DNA from: an uncultured Pseudomonadales bacterium | GTDB lineage: Bacteria > Pseudomonadota > Gammaproteobacteria > Pseudomonadales > Pseudohongiellaceae | DNA length: 64,000 bases | NCBI GenBank assembly: GCA_949372635.1 | Contig: CASIAB010000001.1 | Location: forward strand, 186,001 to 250,000 | Direction of reading: 5' to 3' | Part shown: piece by piece, positions 36,860-45,336 of the stretch | How positions within the stretch are numbered: position 1 is the stretch's first letter | Layout of the letters: every line of letters starts with the position of its first letter | The notes under the pieces: generated by a model | Databases searched by the model: none | Seen by the model: the letters and a program-made list of their open reading frames with translations, nothing else | Told to the model about the DNA's origin: nothing | Made by a program: the position numbers and the translations under genes

Positions 36860-37546
36860 ATGTCAGGGAAAAAACTAACACGTAGGTCGTTTCTAGGAAT
36901 CGTTGCCAGCGCGGGGATCATCTCAAAAAGCTCGTTTTTGGGATTAGTGTCTTCGGTCTACAGCTCCAATTCTCTGGCTCAAGAAGGCTCCGATTCTGCT
37001 TCAACCGAAGGTGCAGACACCAGCGACCAATCGGGACGAGCAAAGGAGTCTGGCTCTAGCGAAGGATCAGATAGTATTGACCAGTCTTCTGCTAATGATT
37101 CAGATTCCAGTGATCAATCGGGCCGCACTAGCAGTGATTCGGATTCCAGTGATCAATCGGGCCGCACTAGCAGTGATTCGGATTCCAGTGATCAATCGGG
37201 CCGCACTAGCAGCGATTCAGATTCCAGTGATCAATCAGGCCGCACTAGCAGTGATTCAGATTCCAGCGATCAATCAGGCCGTACTAGCAGTGATTCGGAT
37301 TCCAGTGATCAATCGGGCCGCACTAGCAGTGATTCAGATTCCAGCGATCAATCAGCGAGCGGATCAGATTCATCTGAAGGTTCAGATAGTAGCGATCAAT
37401 CAGGACGCACAAGAGGATCTGATGGAGGTGGAACTAGGCAATCAGAGGGATCTAGCAGCGACGCTGACTCTAGTGAAGGAACAGATAGCAGTGATCAGTC
37501 ATCTGCTAACGATTCTGACTCCAGTGATCAGTCAGGTCGAGGCTAA
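36860..37546 (+). CDS. Tat-exported Ser/Asp-rich tandem-repeat protein
   Basis: 228 residues. The N-terminus carries a twin-arginine motif (LTRRSFLGIVASAG) and a hydrophobic stretch, with a likely cleavage near NSLAQ|EG (about 41). The mature part uses almost only Ser, Asp, Gln, Gly, Arg, Thr, Glu, Ala and Asn. It contains no Cys, His or aromatic residue and is very acidic. Six and a half tandem copies of SSDSDSSDQSGRT fill the centre, flanked by degenerate copies such as GSDSSEGSDSSDQS. A Fur box lies just upstream and the Cupin_4 oxygenase gene starts 11 bp after its stop. I know no function; it looks like a substrate polypeptide for modification. Confidence 0.87.
   Translation: MSGKKLTRRSFLGIVASAGIISKSSFLGLVSSVYSSNSLAQEGSDSASTEGADTSDQSGRAKESGSSEGSDSIDQSSANDSDSSDQSGRTSSDSDSSDQSGRTSSDSDSSDQSGRTSSDSDSSDQSGRTSSDSDSSDQSGRTSSDSDSSDQSGRTSSDSDSSDQSASGSDSSEGSDSSDQSGRTRGSDGGGTRQSEGSSSDADSSEGTDSSDQSSANDSDSSDQSGRG
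37097..37354 (+). repeat. 39-bp coding minisatellite, 6.6 copies
   Basis: Copies begin at 37097, 37136, 37175, 37214, 37253, 37292 and 37331 (last one 24 bp). Each encodes DSDSSDQSGRTSS. Copies differ only at scattered, mostly third-base positions (tcagat/tcggat, ccagtgat/ccagcgat, tcgggc/tcaggc), so the array grew by duplication and is held in frame. Confidence 0.95.
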
Positions 37547-37557
37547 GTTTTGCGAGT

Positions 37558-38745
37558 ATGAGACATGAAAGATGGTATGAAAACCCACTTTCTTGCTTAA
37601 TTGGCGGAATTTCACCTGAAGATTTTTTCTCTGATTATCATGAGCAGCGCGCTCTGCACTGTGAGAACACTGAAATAAACCACTTTTGTGGACTTCTGTC
37701 GATAGACAGGATCGATGAAATTATAGCAACTACCGAACTACCGCCAACGTCAGTGCAAATGGCTAGGAAAAAGCCTCCCTTAGATAGATCCTTCTATACG
37801 TTCAAAAATGGCAATATAGATAGGGGAGCTGTGATTAACCATTACCAAAATGGCGCAACGATAATACTTCCACAACTCCAGCTCGCCGATGAAAAGCTCG
37901 CTCAGTTTTGTCGTTCTCTAGAAAAACAGCTCTCTTGTAAAATTCAAACCAATATTTATCTGACTCCAGGCAGCGCCCAAGGATTTAGCACGCATTATGA
38001 TGACCATGATGTGTTTATCATTCAAATTTCAGGCAAGAAGAAATGGCGCCTTTATCAAAAGCCAATAGATAATCCTTACAGTGGAGAAAAATTTAAGGCT
38101 GGCAATTACGAACCAGGGGCTCTAGAACATGATTTTATTCTTAAAGCCGGTGACTGCGCTTATATTCCCAGAGGCCTAATGCATGATGCTATTAATATAG
38201 GTGAAGAGCCTTCTCTGCATATTACGGTGGGATTACTTGTAAAGAAGTGGGCTGACTTAATGCTGGAAGCCATGTCTGAGGTAGCACTTAGAAATCCAAA
38301 GTTTCGACGCTCCCTTCCAGCTGGCTTCGCACGAGATGACTTTAATGTCTCAGATGCTAAAGAGTATTTTACCGTACTCGTTAATGAGTTTAGCGAAGAC
38401 ACCAACTTTGAAGAAGTTTTTGAATACTTTAAGGAAAACTTTTTAAGACTTCGGGTCCCAGATTATAGGAATCAACTCAATTTGGCGCTTTCGTCTTTGG
38501 ATCAAAGCGATTCCTTTATCCGTCGAGCCAATCTGCAAGCATTGGTGAGGTCAGATGAAAATGAAGTTATTGTGGTAGCAGGTGGAGGTGACCTCCATTT
38601 TATTGGCAACTCATTAAAAGGGATAAAAATAGCCTTATCAGGCGAGAAATTTTCAATTGGAGCTTTTTCTGATATCTCGAAGAAAGAAGCCGAATCTATA
38701 ATTCATAAATTGAGCGCATTCGGGTTAATCGAGAAAATAAACTAA
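37558..38745 (+). CDS. JmjC/Cupin_4 Fe(II)- and 2-oxoglutarate-dependent oxygenase (ROX family)
   Basis: 395 residues. The double-stranded beta-helix carries the metal triad His146-x-Asp148 (THYDDHDVFIIQISGKKKWRL) and distal His209 (IPRGLMHDA). This text is typical of the ribosomal-oxygenase group (YcfD, MINA53, NO66), which hydroxylates Arg or His side chains of proteins. The C-terminal 150 residues look like the helical dimerisation region plus a winged-helix-like end (SIIHKLSAFGLIEKIN), as in the same group. It begins 11 bp after the repeat gene, so that protein is the obvious candidate substrate. The repeats lack His but contain Arg, Asp and Asn. Confidence 0.9.
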   Translation: MRHERWYENPLSCLIGGISPEDFFSDYHEQRALHCENTEINHFCGLLSIDRIDEIIATTELPPTSVQMARKKPPLDRSFYTFKNGNIDRGAVINHYQNGATIILPQLQLADEKLAQFCRSLEKQLSCKIQTNIYLTPGSAQGFSTHYDDHDVFIIQISGKKKWRLYQKPIDNPYSGEKFKAGNYEPGALEHDFILKAGDCAYIPRGLMHDAINIGEEPSLHITVGLLVKKWADLMLEAMSEVALRNPKFRRSLPAGFARDDFNVSDAKEYFTVLVNEFSEDTNFEEVFEYFKENFLRLRVPDYRNQLNLALSSLDQSDSFIRRANLQALVRSDENEVIVVAGGGDLHFIGNSLKGIKIALSGEKFSIGAFSDISKKEAESIIHKLSAFGLIEKIN

Positions 38746-39250
38746 TAAAACTCTATTTTTATTGGATTTCCGAAGAGTCTCAAACCTGTTAGAAATTGAA
38801 CGGTTCGGGTCCGTTAATCTCTGCCAAGCACCGGATGGGTGTCTTTCACTGCTAATTAGAAACAGGATCCAATGTGCCGCGTATAATAAGAGCCATTCCT
38901 GATAACCATATAAGGGAGAGGGAAGGTGACTTAAATTTAGGATTTGAGCGTTGTTCTTTTTTTTCATCAGTCTGGCGGGCTGCTTGCAAGATCTCACGCA
39001 ATAAATAGTCGCTATTACTGACAGAGCATTGCGTCTAGGATCAAGGATCCTTATCTCGGTTAGCTTCCTTTTGTTAAAGAGGATTTGCTCTCAGAGAAGA
39101 TATAGTTACTGGATGATGTGTGAAAGAAAAAGAAATCACTGATGAACTCTCTCTTTCTTTCCAATCATCTAATTACTATTTTGAAGTAAACTCATAATTC
39201 TTGTTAAAAATAGCATATTACAAATAATTTAGAGCATCTTTGTACTTTAA
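38746..39250. other. 500-bp intergenic stretch, no gene seen
   Basis: It lies between the oxygenase gene and the convergent DUF4920 gene. AT-rich. Only short frames occur, none with recognisable sequence. No clear hairpin with a T-run was found. Confidence 0.6.
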
Positions 39251-39721
39251 CTAAGAGCCATTTTCTAATTGAACAGAGCGCGCAACAATAGAATATTCTT
39301 TCACTTTACCTTGCAGCTCAAGAGTAGACTGCGAACCAGCATCTTTAGCAAAATGGGCAGCCTGCTCACCACTTAAGGTATGTTCACTAAGAACGCCATA
39401 AACTAAAGAGCGCTGCATACTGGTTTCAATTGGAACAAAAAAACCATAATCTTCAAAAGTAATGCGCGCATAGCTGTCACCATCGACTAGGATCATCCAG
39501 CACCCTTTCGCTTGGCATACTTCAGTGACTTGACCTTTAACTTTTATGAAGTTGTCCCCGCCACCATCAAAGGAAGCAATCGCTTGCTTGAGTGAAACCA
39601 CTTCACCTTCAAGTGGTATTCCTGCACCAAACTCCTGGTCAGCGCTAAAAAGTCCTTCAGCGCTAGAATCAATTCCCAAAACAGCAAACAGACTTAGAAG
39701 TAAGCCACCAGATAATTTCAT
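39251..39721 (-). CDS. Secreted DUF4920 protein
   Basis: 156 residues with a signal peptide (MKLSGGLLLSLFAVLGIDSSAEG). The core VKGQVTEVCQAKGCWMILVDG is the DUF4920 hallmark, with two Cys four residues apart followed by Trp. The fold is probably an OB-like barrel with a disulfide or metal site in the periplasm. Function unknown. The ATG at 39721 gives the best signal peptide and has AGGG upstream; ATG 39739 is an alternative. It is convergent with the oxygenase operon and shares its AT-rich composition. Confidence 0.85.
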   Translation of the reverse strand: MKLSGGLLLSLFAVLGIDSSAEGLFSADQEFGAGIPLEGEVVSLKQAIASFDGGGDNFIKVKGQVTEVCQAKGCWMILVDGDSYARITFEDYGFFVPIETSMQRSLVYGVLSEHTLSGEQAAHFAKDAGSQSTLELQGKVKEYSIVARSVQLENGS

Positions 39722-39995
39722 ATTTTTAACCCTATTCATTCTTGTTGTGCAAGTTCAAAAATGCCAAAAAACATATCTTCAATTCTTGCCACGTTCCAAT
39801 ATATGCGTCTAAAGTCAAGAAACCATAGAAAATTACTAAATATGCTACTCAATCCCCTGCGTAAAGCAAACAGATTTTTCAACTTAATTTTAAAATTACA
39901 GCTAATTCAAATGGCCACCAGTTCTATACAAATTAAATACGTAAAACCGTGCACTTATTAAACTAGATCGTTCGTCTCCAATAGTATGTGTTGAG

Positions 39996-40036
39996 GTGAG
40001 ATGGTGCCAGCTTAGATCAGCGCTGGGTCCCCTCAC
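39996..40036 (+). other. Possible structured leader before the enoyl-CoA hydratase gene
   Basis: In the 39722-40119 stretch, which has no gene, GTGAG (39996) pairs with CTCAC (40032) and CCAGC (40007) with GCTGG (40022). This gives a two-tier hairpin about 85 bp before the start codon. It matches no riboswitch I know and could be chance or an untranslated leader element. Confidence 0.25.
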
Positions 40037-40119
40037 GGTGAGCGAAAGGAAGATCTGCATAAGTCATAGCTTCACTGTATTATGGCTAACCCGCTATCGC
40101 TGTTTATTGGAGCCAGGTA

Positions 40120-40998
40120 ATGGTTTATAACACAATCCTCTATCAGATTGAAAACAACATCCTAACCATCACGCTCAATCGTCCCGAGCACATGAACGCC
40201 TTTACGGTTGAAATGGCAAACGAGCTGATCGATGCTGTGAATCGCGCCAGCGAAGACGATGATGTTCGAGCCATCGTGGTCACTGGAACTGGCAAGGCAT
40301 TCTGTGCAGGCATGGACCTAGGCAACAAGGGAAATGTATTTGGACTAAACGAAGTTTTGCAGCCGACTATAAGTGATATGCAAACTAAGCTGGATGACCC
40401 CGATATGATTTCCGGCGTCCGCGATACCGGCGGCCGGCTAACTCTCGCGATATACGACTGCAAAAAACCGGTCATTGCCGCCATCCATGGCGCGGCCGTG
40501 GGCATCGGCGCAACCATGACCTGCGCGATGGATATTCGGCTCGTTTCCGAGAATGCCCGAGTGGGCTTCGTATTTAACAAAATAGGCATTACACCGGAGG
40601 CTTGTTCCACCTGGTTCCTCCCCCGAATCGTCAGCATGGGTAAGGCCTTAGAATGGGTTTATAGCGGCGAACTAGTTCTAGCTGAGGAATTAAAAGCTAG
40701 CGGTTTCGCTAATTCGATAGAACCTAAGGAATCACTTCTGGAAAAAGCCTACGAACTCGCCAACCAAATAGCGCAATACAGCCCAGTGTCTATCGCTCTG
40801 ACGCGACAGATGATGTACCGTAACGCGGCTCAAGATCACCCACTGGCGGCGCATCAAGTAGATTCCTTAGCGATATTCTATGCGAGCCAAGGAAGTGGTA
40901 AGGAAGGCGTAAAGGCTTTCTTAGAAAAGCGAAAACCAGAATATGTTGAGAAGGCGTCCATTGACATGCCACCTTTCTATCCCTGGTGGGAAGACTGA
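40120..40998 (+). CDS. Enoyl-CoA hydratase/isomerase (crotonase family)
   Basis: 292 residues. Crotonase marks: LNRPEHMNAFTVEMANEL, the oxyanion-hole AFCAGMDLG and the second oxyanion motif IAAIHGAAVGIGATMTCAMDIRL. In GFVFNKIGITPEACSTW the Glu occupies the second catalytic position. It resembles hydratases acting on longer acyl chains. A GGAG site precedes the ATG. It follows the AT-rich segment and resumes the acyl-CoA theme of 25-34 kb. Confidence 0.9.
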   Translation: MVYNTILYQIENNILTITLNRPEHMNAFTVEMANELIDAVNRASEDDDVRAIVVTGTGKAFCAGMDLGNKGNVFGLNEVLQPTISDMQTKLDDPDMISGVRDTGGRLTLAIYDCKKPVIAAIHGAAVGIGATMTCAMDIRLVSENARVGFVFNKIGITPEACSTWFLPRIVSMGKALEWVYSGELVLAEELKASGFANSIEPKESLLEKAYELANQIAQYSPVSIALTRQMMYRNAAQDHPLAAHQVDSLAIFYASQGSGKEGVKAFLEKRKPEYVEKASIDMPPFYPWWED

Positions 40999-41054
40999 GC
41001 GCCGAGCAGGAAAGAGTAGACGAACAACTAACAATTAATCTGACAGCTACCGCA

Positions 41055-41429
41055 ATGCTTAAAAATTTCAGACTCCTCTGCTCCATTAGTGGACGCGTAA
41101 TCCTTGGGCTATACTTTTTCGGCCCAGATGCACTGATGAAATCATGGATATGGAGGGCACATCTGCCTAAATGGCTTCACAAGGCGTGGTGTTTATCTCA
41201 TTCTTCCTGATCTTGACCATTGCGATTCAGCTATTTGGCGGCGGTAGCTGGAGCATCGATAGCAAACTTGCTAATTCAAAGTAATGTCAGTAGCTTTCGG
41301 CAATGTCGGCACACTGCGACCTCGATTCTTGACAGCTTCCCGCGCGCCTGCGAAAGTGGCCTTGAATACAGAGCAGTAGGCACCATCTTAGTGCTAGTAG
41401 CGAAAGCTACTCCGAATAAACTCAGCTGA
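41055..41429 (+). pseudogene. DoxX-family membrane protein remnant
   Basis: From ATG 41055: MLKNFRLLCSISGRVILGLYFF. A second frame then reads MDMEGTSA-stop-MASQGVVFISFFLILTIAIQL, and a third ends RAVGTILVLVAKATPNKLS before TGA at 41429. The order (membrane helix, GPxLMK-like loop, membrane helix, final helix with a short polar tail) is that of DoxX-type four-helix proteins. Two or more frameshifts and stops break it. Confidence 0.72.
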
Positions 41430-41509
41430 TTTGAAGATTCGAGTCCGACAAGTAGAATCTTTACTGCAGCACTGTGTAAACAAAACTCTTAAACAGGACT
41501 AGCCATATT

Positions 41510-41857
41510 ATGATAATGGTTCAATCAACTTTTCATCTAGTTTCAGAATCCAAATCTGAAGCACTCAATTTGATGAAGGACATGTCTCGTCTCTGTCGCC
41601 AGGAACACGGCTGCCAGAACTATGAGTACTTCGAAGGTCTAACCGACACCAATCAGATAGTCCTATTACAAGAATGGGAAAATGCCGACTGCTTGCAAGC
41701 CCACTATCAAACATCTCACATGGAAGAATTTCTGGGCAAGCTTGGTAACTATCTAGAGAGCGAAGTCATCACGCGTAGCTATGCATCACAAGACGAGCCT
41801 CGAGCAGCTTCGGCGAGCAGCGAGTACTTGGCAAAGCCAGAGCAGACGATCCACTAG
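41510..41857 (+). CDS. Antibiotic biosynthesis monooxygenase (ABM) domain protein
   Basis: 115 residues. A ferredoxin-like ABM fold: VQSTFHLVSESKSEALNLM, RQEHGCQNYEYFEG, VLLQEWENADCLQAHYQTSHMEEF. The family includes YgiN-like quinol monooxygenases and small heme- or quinone-acting enzymes without cofactors. The C-terminal 20 residues are an extra low-complexity tail. Function is not otherwise indicated. Confidence 0.85.
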   Translation: MIMVQSTFHLVSESKSEALNLMKDMSRLCRQEHGCQNYEYFEGLTDTNQIVLLQEWENADCLQAHYQTSHMEEFLGKLGNYLESEVITRSYASQDEPRAASASSEYLAKPEQTIH

Positions 41858-41958
41858 ACCTATTGTTGCTCCTCGTTACAAATCATACAGATCACCTAGG
41901 TTGATCATTAAGTCAGCGCTAGTTATTGAGCTTACAGTCGAAATACAGGGACCAGTAA

Positions 41959-43311
41959 ATGTTCTATACGCTGCAAGGTGATCAGAAGACTCTCGTTTCA
42001 CCGGAAGAAAATACCCGGCTGCTATACTGGCGAACCTCCACGTTCTGGGTAATGCTCATTGGCTATGTGGGCTACTATATTTGCCGCGGCAACCTCGCCG
42101 CCGCCTTTCCTCTGCTTACACAAGAATTCGGCTACTCCAATACACAACTCGGCATTATAGCTTCTCTATCTGAAATGGCCTATGCCTCCGGAAAATTTAT
42201 CAATGGTCCATTAGCCGATAAAATCGGAGGTCGTAAAATCTTTCTCGTCGGTATGGCGGGTGCAATATCCTTCAACATCATCTTTGCGATCTCAGCAAGT
42301 CTGACTGTATTTATCATTGTATGGTGCTTTTGCCGCTACTTTCTTTCCATGGGCTGGGGCGGGCTGACCAAGACAATCGGCAACTGGTATCCAAGAGAGC
42401 GCAACGGCACTGTGATGGGCTTAATTAGTGTCAACTTTCAGTTTGGCGGAGTCGTGGCCACTCTGTTTGCAGGATTCCTGGTAGCTATGGGTGTTCCTTG
42501 GCAAGGAGTCTTTATCTATCCCGCCATGGTACTCACATTGATCTTGATCTGGTCTTACTTCGCGTCGCGCTCTAGCCCCAACGACGTGGTACCTGGCGCT
42601 AGGCCAATAGAAGGCGAAACTTCAAAGGAGCAAATTGCCGACTACGGCGACGAGGAACAGCCGCCTGTATCGACTATTATGAAAACACTGTTGCGCCTAC
42701 CTATATATCGGCAGTTGCTCGTGTTTAGCTTTCTCACCACACTACTGCGTTCTGTATTCTTATTCTGGACGCCGAAATTCTTGTTCGACATCGGCCTAGG
42801 CGCAAGCTCCGCAATTTTGCGCTCAGCCATATTTCCATTGTTGGGGGTAGCTGGCACGGTGTTCATCGGATGGTACACAGACCACCACGCACGCAACGGA
42901 GACCGAGCGCGCATGATGTGGATGATGCTTTCCGTGCTCGTTTTTTGCATGATCGCCATAGCGGTGCTAAGCAGCGCGAGTGAACCTAACTTCAATTTGA
43001 TCTTGTTCTTTCTCGGAGCTAGCGGGTTCTTCTTGCTGGGCCCCTACTCGATGAGCAGCGGCTGTCTCACACTAGACATCGCTGGCGCGAAAGGGGCAGG
43101 TTCCTGTACAGGTATTATCGACGGGATGGGTTATATTGGCGGAGCGATCGCAGCTTTTGCTGCAGGCATACTCTCCGACTATTTGGGCTGGCCGCAAGTA
43201 TTTTTAGTGCTATCAGTGTTTGCCGTCGTCTCCACTCTTAGCGCTTGGTTGATGAGTCGTGGGTTTCAAAAGATGGCGCGAAAATCAACAGCGGAGAATC
43301 GCCTCGGCTAA
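41959..43311 (+). CDS. MFS transporter, organophosphate:phosphate antiporter (OPA) type
   Basis: 450 residues with about 12 membrane segments. GYVGYYICRGNLAAAFPLL near the N-terminus and GPLADKIGGRKIFLVGMA match GlpT/UhpT/hexose-phosphate transporters; the Arg in YYICRGN is the phosphate-binding Arg position of GlpT. It should exchange an organophosphate or related solute for phosphate. It is tail-to-tail with the NTF2-like gene (4-bp overlap). Confidence 0.88.
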   Translation: MFYTLQGDQKTLVSPEENTRLLYWRTSTFWVMLIGYVGYYICRGNLAAAFPLLTQEFGYSNTQLGIIASLSEMAYASGKFINGPLADKIGGRKIFLVGMAGAISFNIIFAISASLTVFIIVWCFCRYFLSMGWGGLTKTIGNWYPRERNGTVMGLISVNFQFGGVVATLFAGFLVAMGVPWQGVFIYPAMVLTLILIWSYFASRSSPNDVVPGARPIEGETSKEQIADYGDEEQPPVSTIMKTLLRLPIYRQLLVFSFLTTLLRSVFLFWTPKFLFDIGLGASSAILRSAIFPLLGVAGTVFIGWYTDHHARNGDRARMMWMMLSVLVFCMIAIAVLSSASEPNFNLILFFLGASGFFLLGPYSMSSGCLTLDIAGAKGAGSCTGIIDGMGYIGGAIAAFAAGILSDYLGWPQVFLVLSVFAVVSTLSAWLMSRGFQKMARKSTAENRLG

Positions 43312-43787
43312 TCCTGAGCTTCATATTTTTTAATCTGATCAGTGATACCGCGCACCATGCCGTTAGGGATTGGGAAAGTTAGATGGTACTGCAAGATTTT
43401 CCAACCCATAGACGTGCGCATCAACACTCCTGTGCCACGGCTACTGCCATAACTCTGACTCAACAACGCCTCGTCAAACCATGCACTTAATCCATCTGGG
43501 GTGATGTTGACATTGCGTTTCTGCGGCGTATATACCCAACCATTGCTGCCACTCGAGTACTGGCGAAACTCTTGCTTAACCCAACGCTCCCCTGCGTCGG
43601 TTCCTATGAATACACCACCGTCGCTCATTAGATCAAAATAGACATCCCATTCGCCGTTAGCGGCGGCCTGATGATAGTCATCTAACACTTTATTTATGGC
43701 AGCGATATCTGTTTGCCGTGACTGGCTGTTTTGGGAACAGCCGAACAACGTAAAAGACAATAGAATTAGAATCGATATGTTCTTCAT
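43308..43787 (-). CDS. NTF2/SnoaL-like lipoprotein
   Basis: 159 residues. A lipobox LFGC follows the signal sequence (ISILILLSFTLFGC). The mature part is an NTF2-like cone fold (SnoaL_3 type): INKVLDDYHQAAANGEWDVYFDLMSDGGVFIGTDAGERW. It is probably an outer- or inner-membrane-bound periplasmic protein; ligand unknown. It is 6 bp downstream of the alanine symporter gene. Confidence 0.85.
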   Translation of the reverse strand: MKNISILILLSFTLFGCSQNSQSRQTDIAAINKVLDDYHQAAANGEWDVYFDLMSDGGVFIGTDAGERWVKQEFRQYSSGSNGWVYTPQKRNVNITPDGLSAWFDEALLSQSYGSSRGTGVLMRTSMGWKILQYHLTFPIPNGMVRGITDQIKKYEAQD

Positions 43788-43793
43788 AGTTTG

Positions 43794-45218
43794 TTAGTTC
43801 TCCGAAGGTATCGTGTCACTAGTGCTAGATGGCCCTTTTTCATCGAATTCTCCAGCATCGATTCGCGCAAAATAAGCGCCAGATACTGTCTTAACCTTCG
43901 GCGCTAAAAGCAGTGTCGAGACCATGGTAGGTATCGCCATCGTAGCGTACATGCCATCCAGAAGATTAATCACCACTTCTAGCGAGACTAAGGCACCAGC
44001 AATTATCAGCGCCATATACGCGTACATATAGAACCTTTCTTTTGACGTTCCAAAGAGAAAGCCCATGCACTTACTCCCGTAGTACCAATAGGTGAGTATC
44101 GTTGTCATGCTCAACACAATTACCATGATCAGCAATAGATACGAACCGTAGCCTGGAAACACCTGCTCATAGGCCTGCGTAGTCATCGTGATGCCCACTC
44201 CACCACCTTCCCATACGCCGGTGACCAGCAGTGCCAGTGCCGTGCAGGTGCAGACGATCAACGTGTCGGCGATAGGGCCTATCATGGCAACTAGTCCCTC
44301 CCGGGTTGGTTCGTTTGTCTTGGCTGCCCCATGTGCCAAAGACTCTGTGCCTATTCCTGCTTCGTTGGAGAAGGCGCCGCGCTGTACGCCAACCAAAATA
44401 ACTGCGCCGAGCACGCCTCCCGATACAGCTTCTCCGGTAAACGCATCAGTGAATATGAGTACGAACATAGCAGGTATCTCGCCAAGATGACTCGCCAGCA
44501 GCACACCGGTGATCAAAAAATAGAAGATCACCATAGAAGGCACCATCTTGCCCGCGATCGCAGACACTCTCTTCACCTTTCCTATTGCAACGCTAAACAT
44601 GACGATGGCAAGAACTACACCGGCGCCGAAGTCAAAACCAAAATGTTCTTCGCTAGTCGCCATCCCTGCAGGAATCGCAATGACATCGCGCAAAATCTGA
44701 ACCAATTGATTCACCTGAAAAATAGGTAGGGTTCCTACCATGCCTGCTATGGCAAACACCCATGCTAGAGGTAACCACTTGCGACCTAGCCCCTCGCGAA
44801 TCACATACATCGGACCGCCTTGCAGCTTGCCCTCGTCGTCTATGCCGCGATACATAATCGCCAGTGAGGCGGTATAGAATTTAGTAGATATTCCGACGAT
44901 TGCAGTAATCCACATCCAAAATATCGCACCCGGACCACCTACTGTGATCGCGATGGCTACGCCGGTGATGTTTCCAAGGCCCATGGTTCCCGCTAATGCT
45001 GTTGCGAGCGCACCATAGTGACTAATGTCGCCGGATGCTGCCTTCGAGGCGTCATCAAATTTACCCTTCAACAAGCCTATGCTATGGGAGAAATAACGAA
45101 AGTGACGTAGCCTGGAATGAATCATAAAGAAGCAGCCACCACCCACTAGCAAAATAACTAGCGGCAAGCCCCACATAAAATTGGTATAGGCAGCGATCGC
45201 GGCTTCGATTAAGTCCAT
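43794..45218 (-). CDS. Alanine/glycine:cation symporter (AGCS family)
   Basis: 474 residues with about 11 membrane segments. Family signatures: GTMGLGNITGVAIAITVGGPGAIFWMW near the N-terminus, GGPMYVIREGLG, and GVQRGAFSNEAGIGTESLAHGAAKT in the middle. It takes up Ala or Gly with Na+ or H+. The co-transcribed NTF2 lipoprotein has no known link to uptake. Confidence 0.93.
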   Translation of the reverse strand: MDLIEAAIAAYTNFMWGLPLVILLVGGGCFFMIHSRLRHFRYFSHSIGLLKGKFDDASKAASGDISHYGALATALAGTMGLGNITGVAIAITVGGPGAIFWMWITAIVGISTKFYTASLAIMYRGIDDEGKLQGGPMYVIREGLGRKWLPLAWVFAIAGMVGTLPIFQVNQLVQILRDVIAIPAGMATSEEHFGFDFGAGVVLAIVMFSVAIGKVKRVSAIAGKMVPSMVIFYFLITGVLLASHLGEIPAMFVLIFTDAFTGEAVSGGVLGAVILVGVQRGAFSNEAGIGTESLAHGAAKTNEPTREGLVAMIGPIADTLIVCTCTALALLVTGVWEGGGVGITMTTQAYEQVFPGYGSYLLLIMVIVLSMTTILTYWYYGSKCMGFLFGTSKERFYMYAYMALIIAGALVSLEVVINLLDGMYATMAIPTMVSTLLLAPKVKTVSGAYFARIDAGEFDEKGPSSTSDTIPSEN

Positions 45219-45336
45219 TACAATTTATGACCCTGTAATGTGGATAATTCGATTCTGGCTAATGAGGCGATAAGTCTGTCCGCTTGATGTTTCTCAGAAT
45301 GCGTCCGGTACCGATAATCTGACGCCGGACTTTAAA

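Noticed and set aside
37097-37354. Regular 39-bp repeats as a possible CRISPR array
   Set aside because: The repeats are directly adjacent with no spacers, lie inside a coding frame and encode a periodic peptide; no cas genes nearby.
37011-37568. A second long frame (185 codons) over the repeat region
   Set aside because: It is a shadow produced by the repeat unit being a multiple of three; it lacks a Tat signal, ribosome-binding site and sensible composition.
38746-39250. Possible transposase remnant (ACGGTTCGGGTCCGTTAATC region)
   Set aside because: Only a short, ambiguous translation on one strand; no inverted repeats or catalytic motif.
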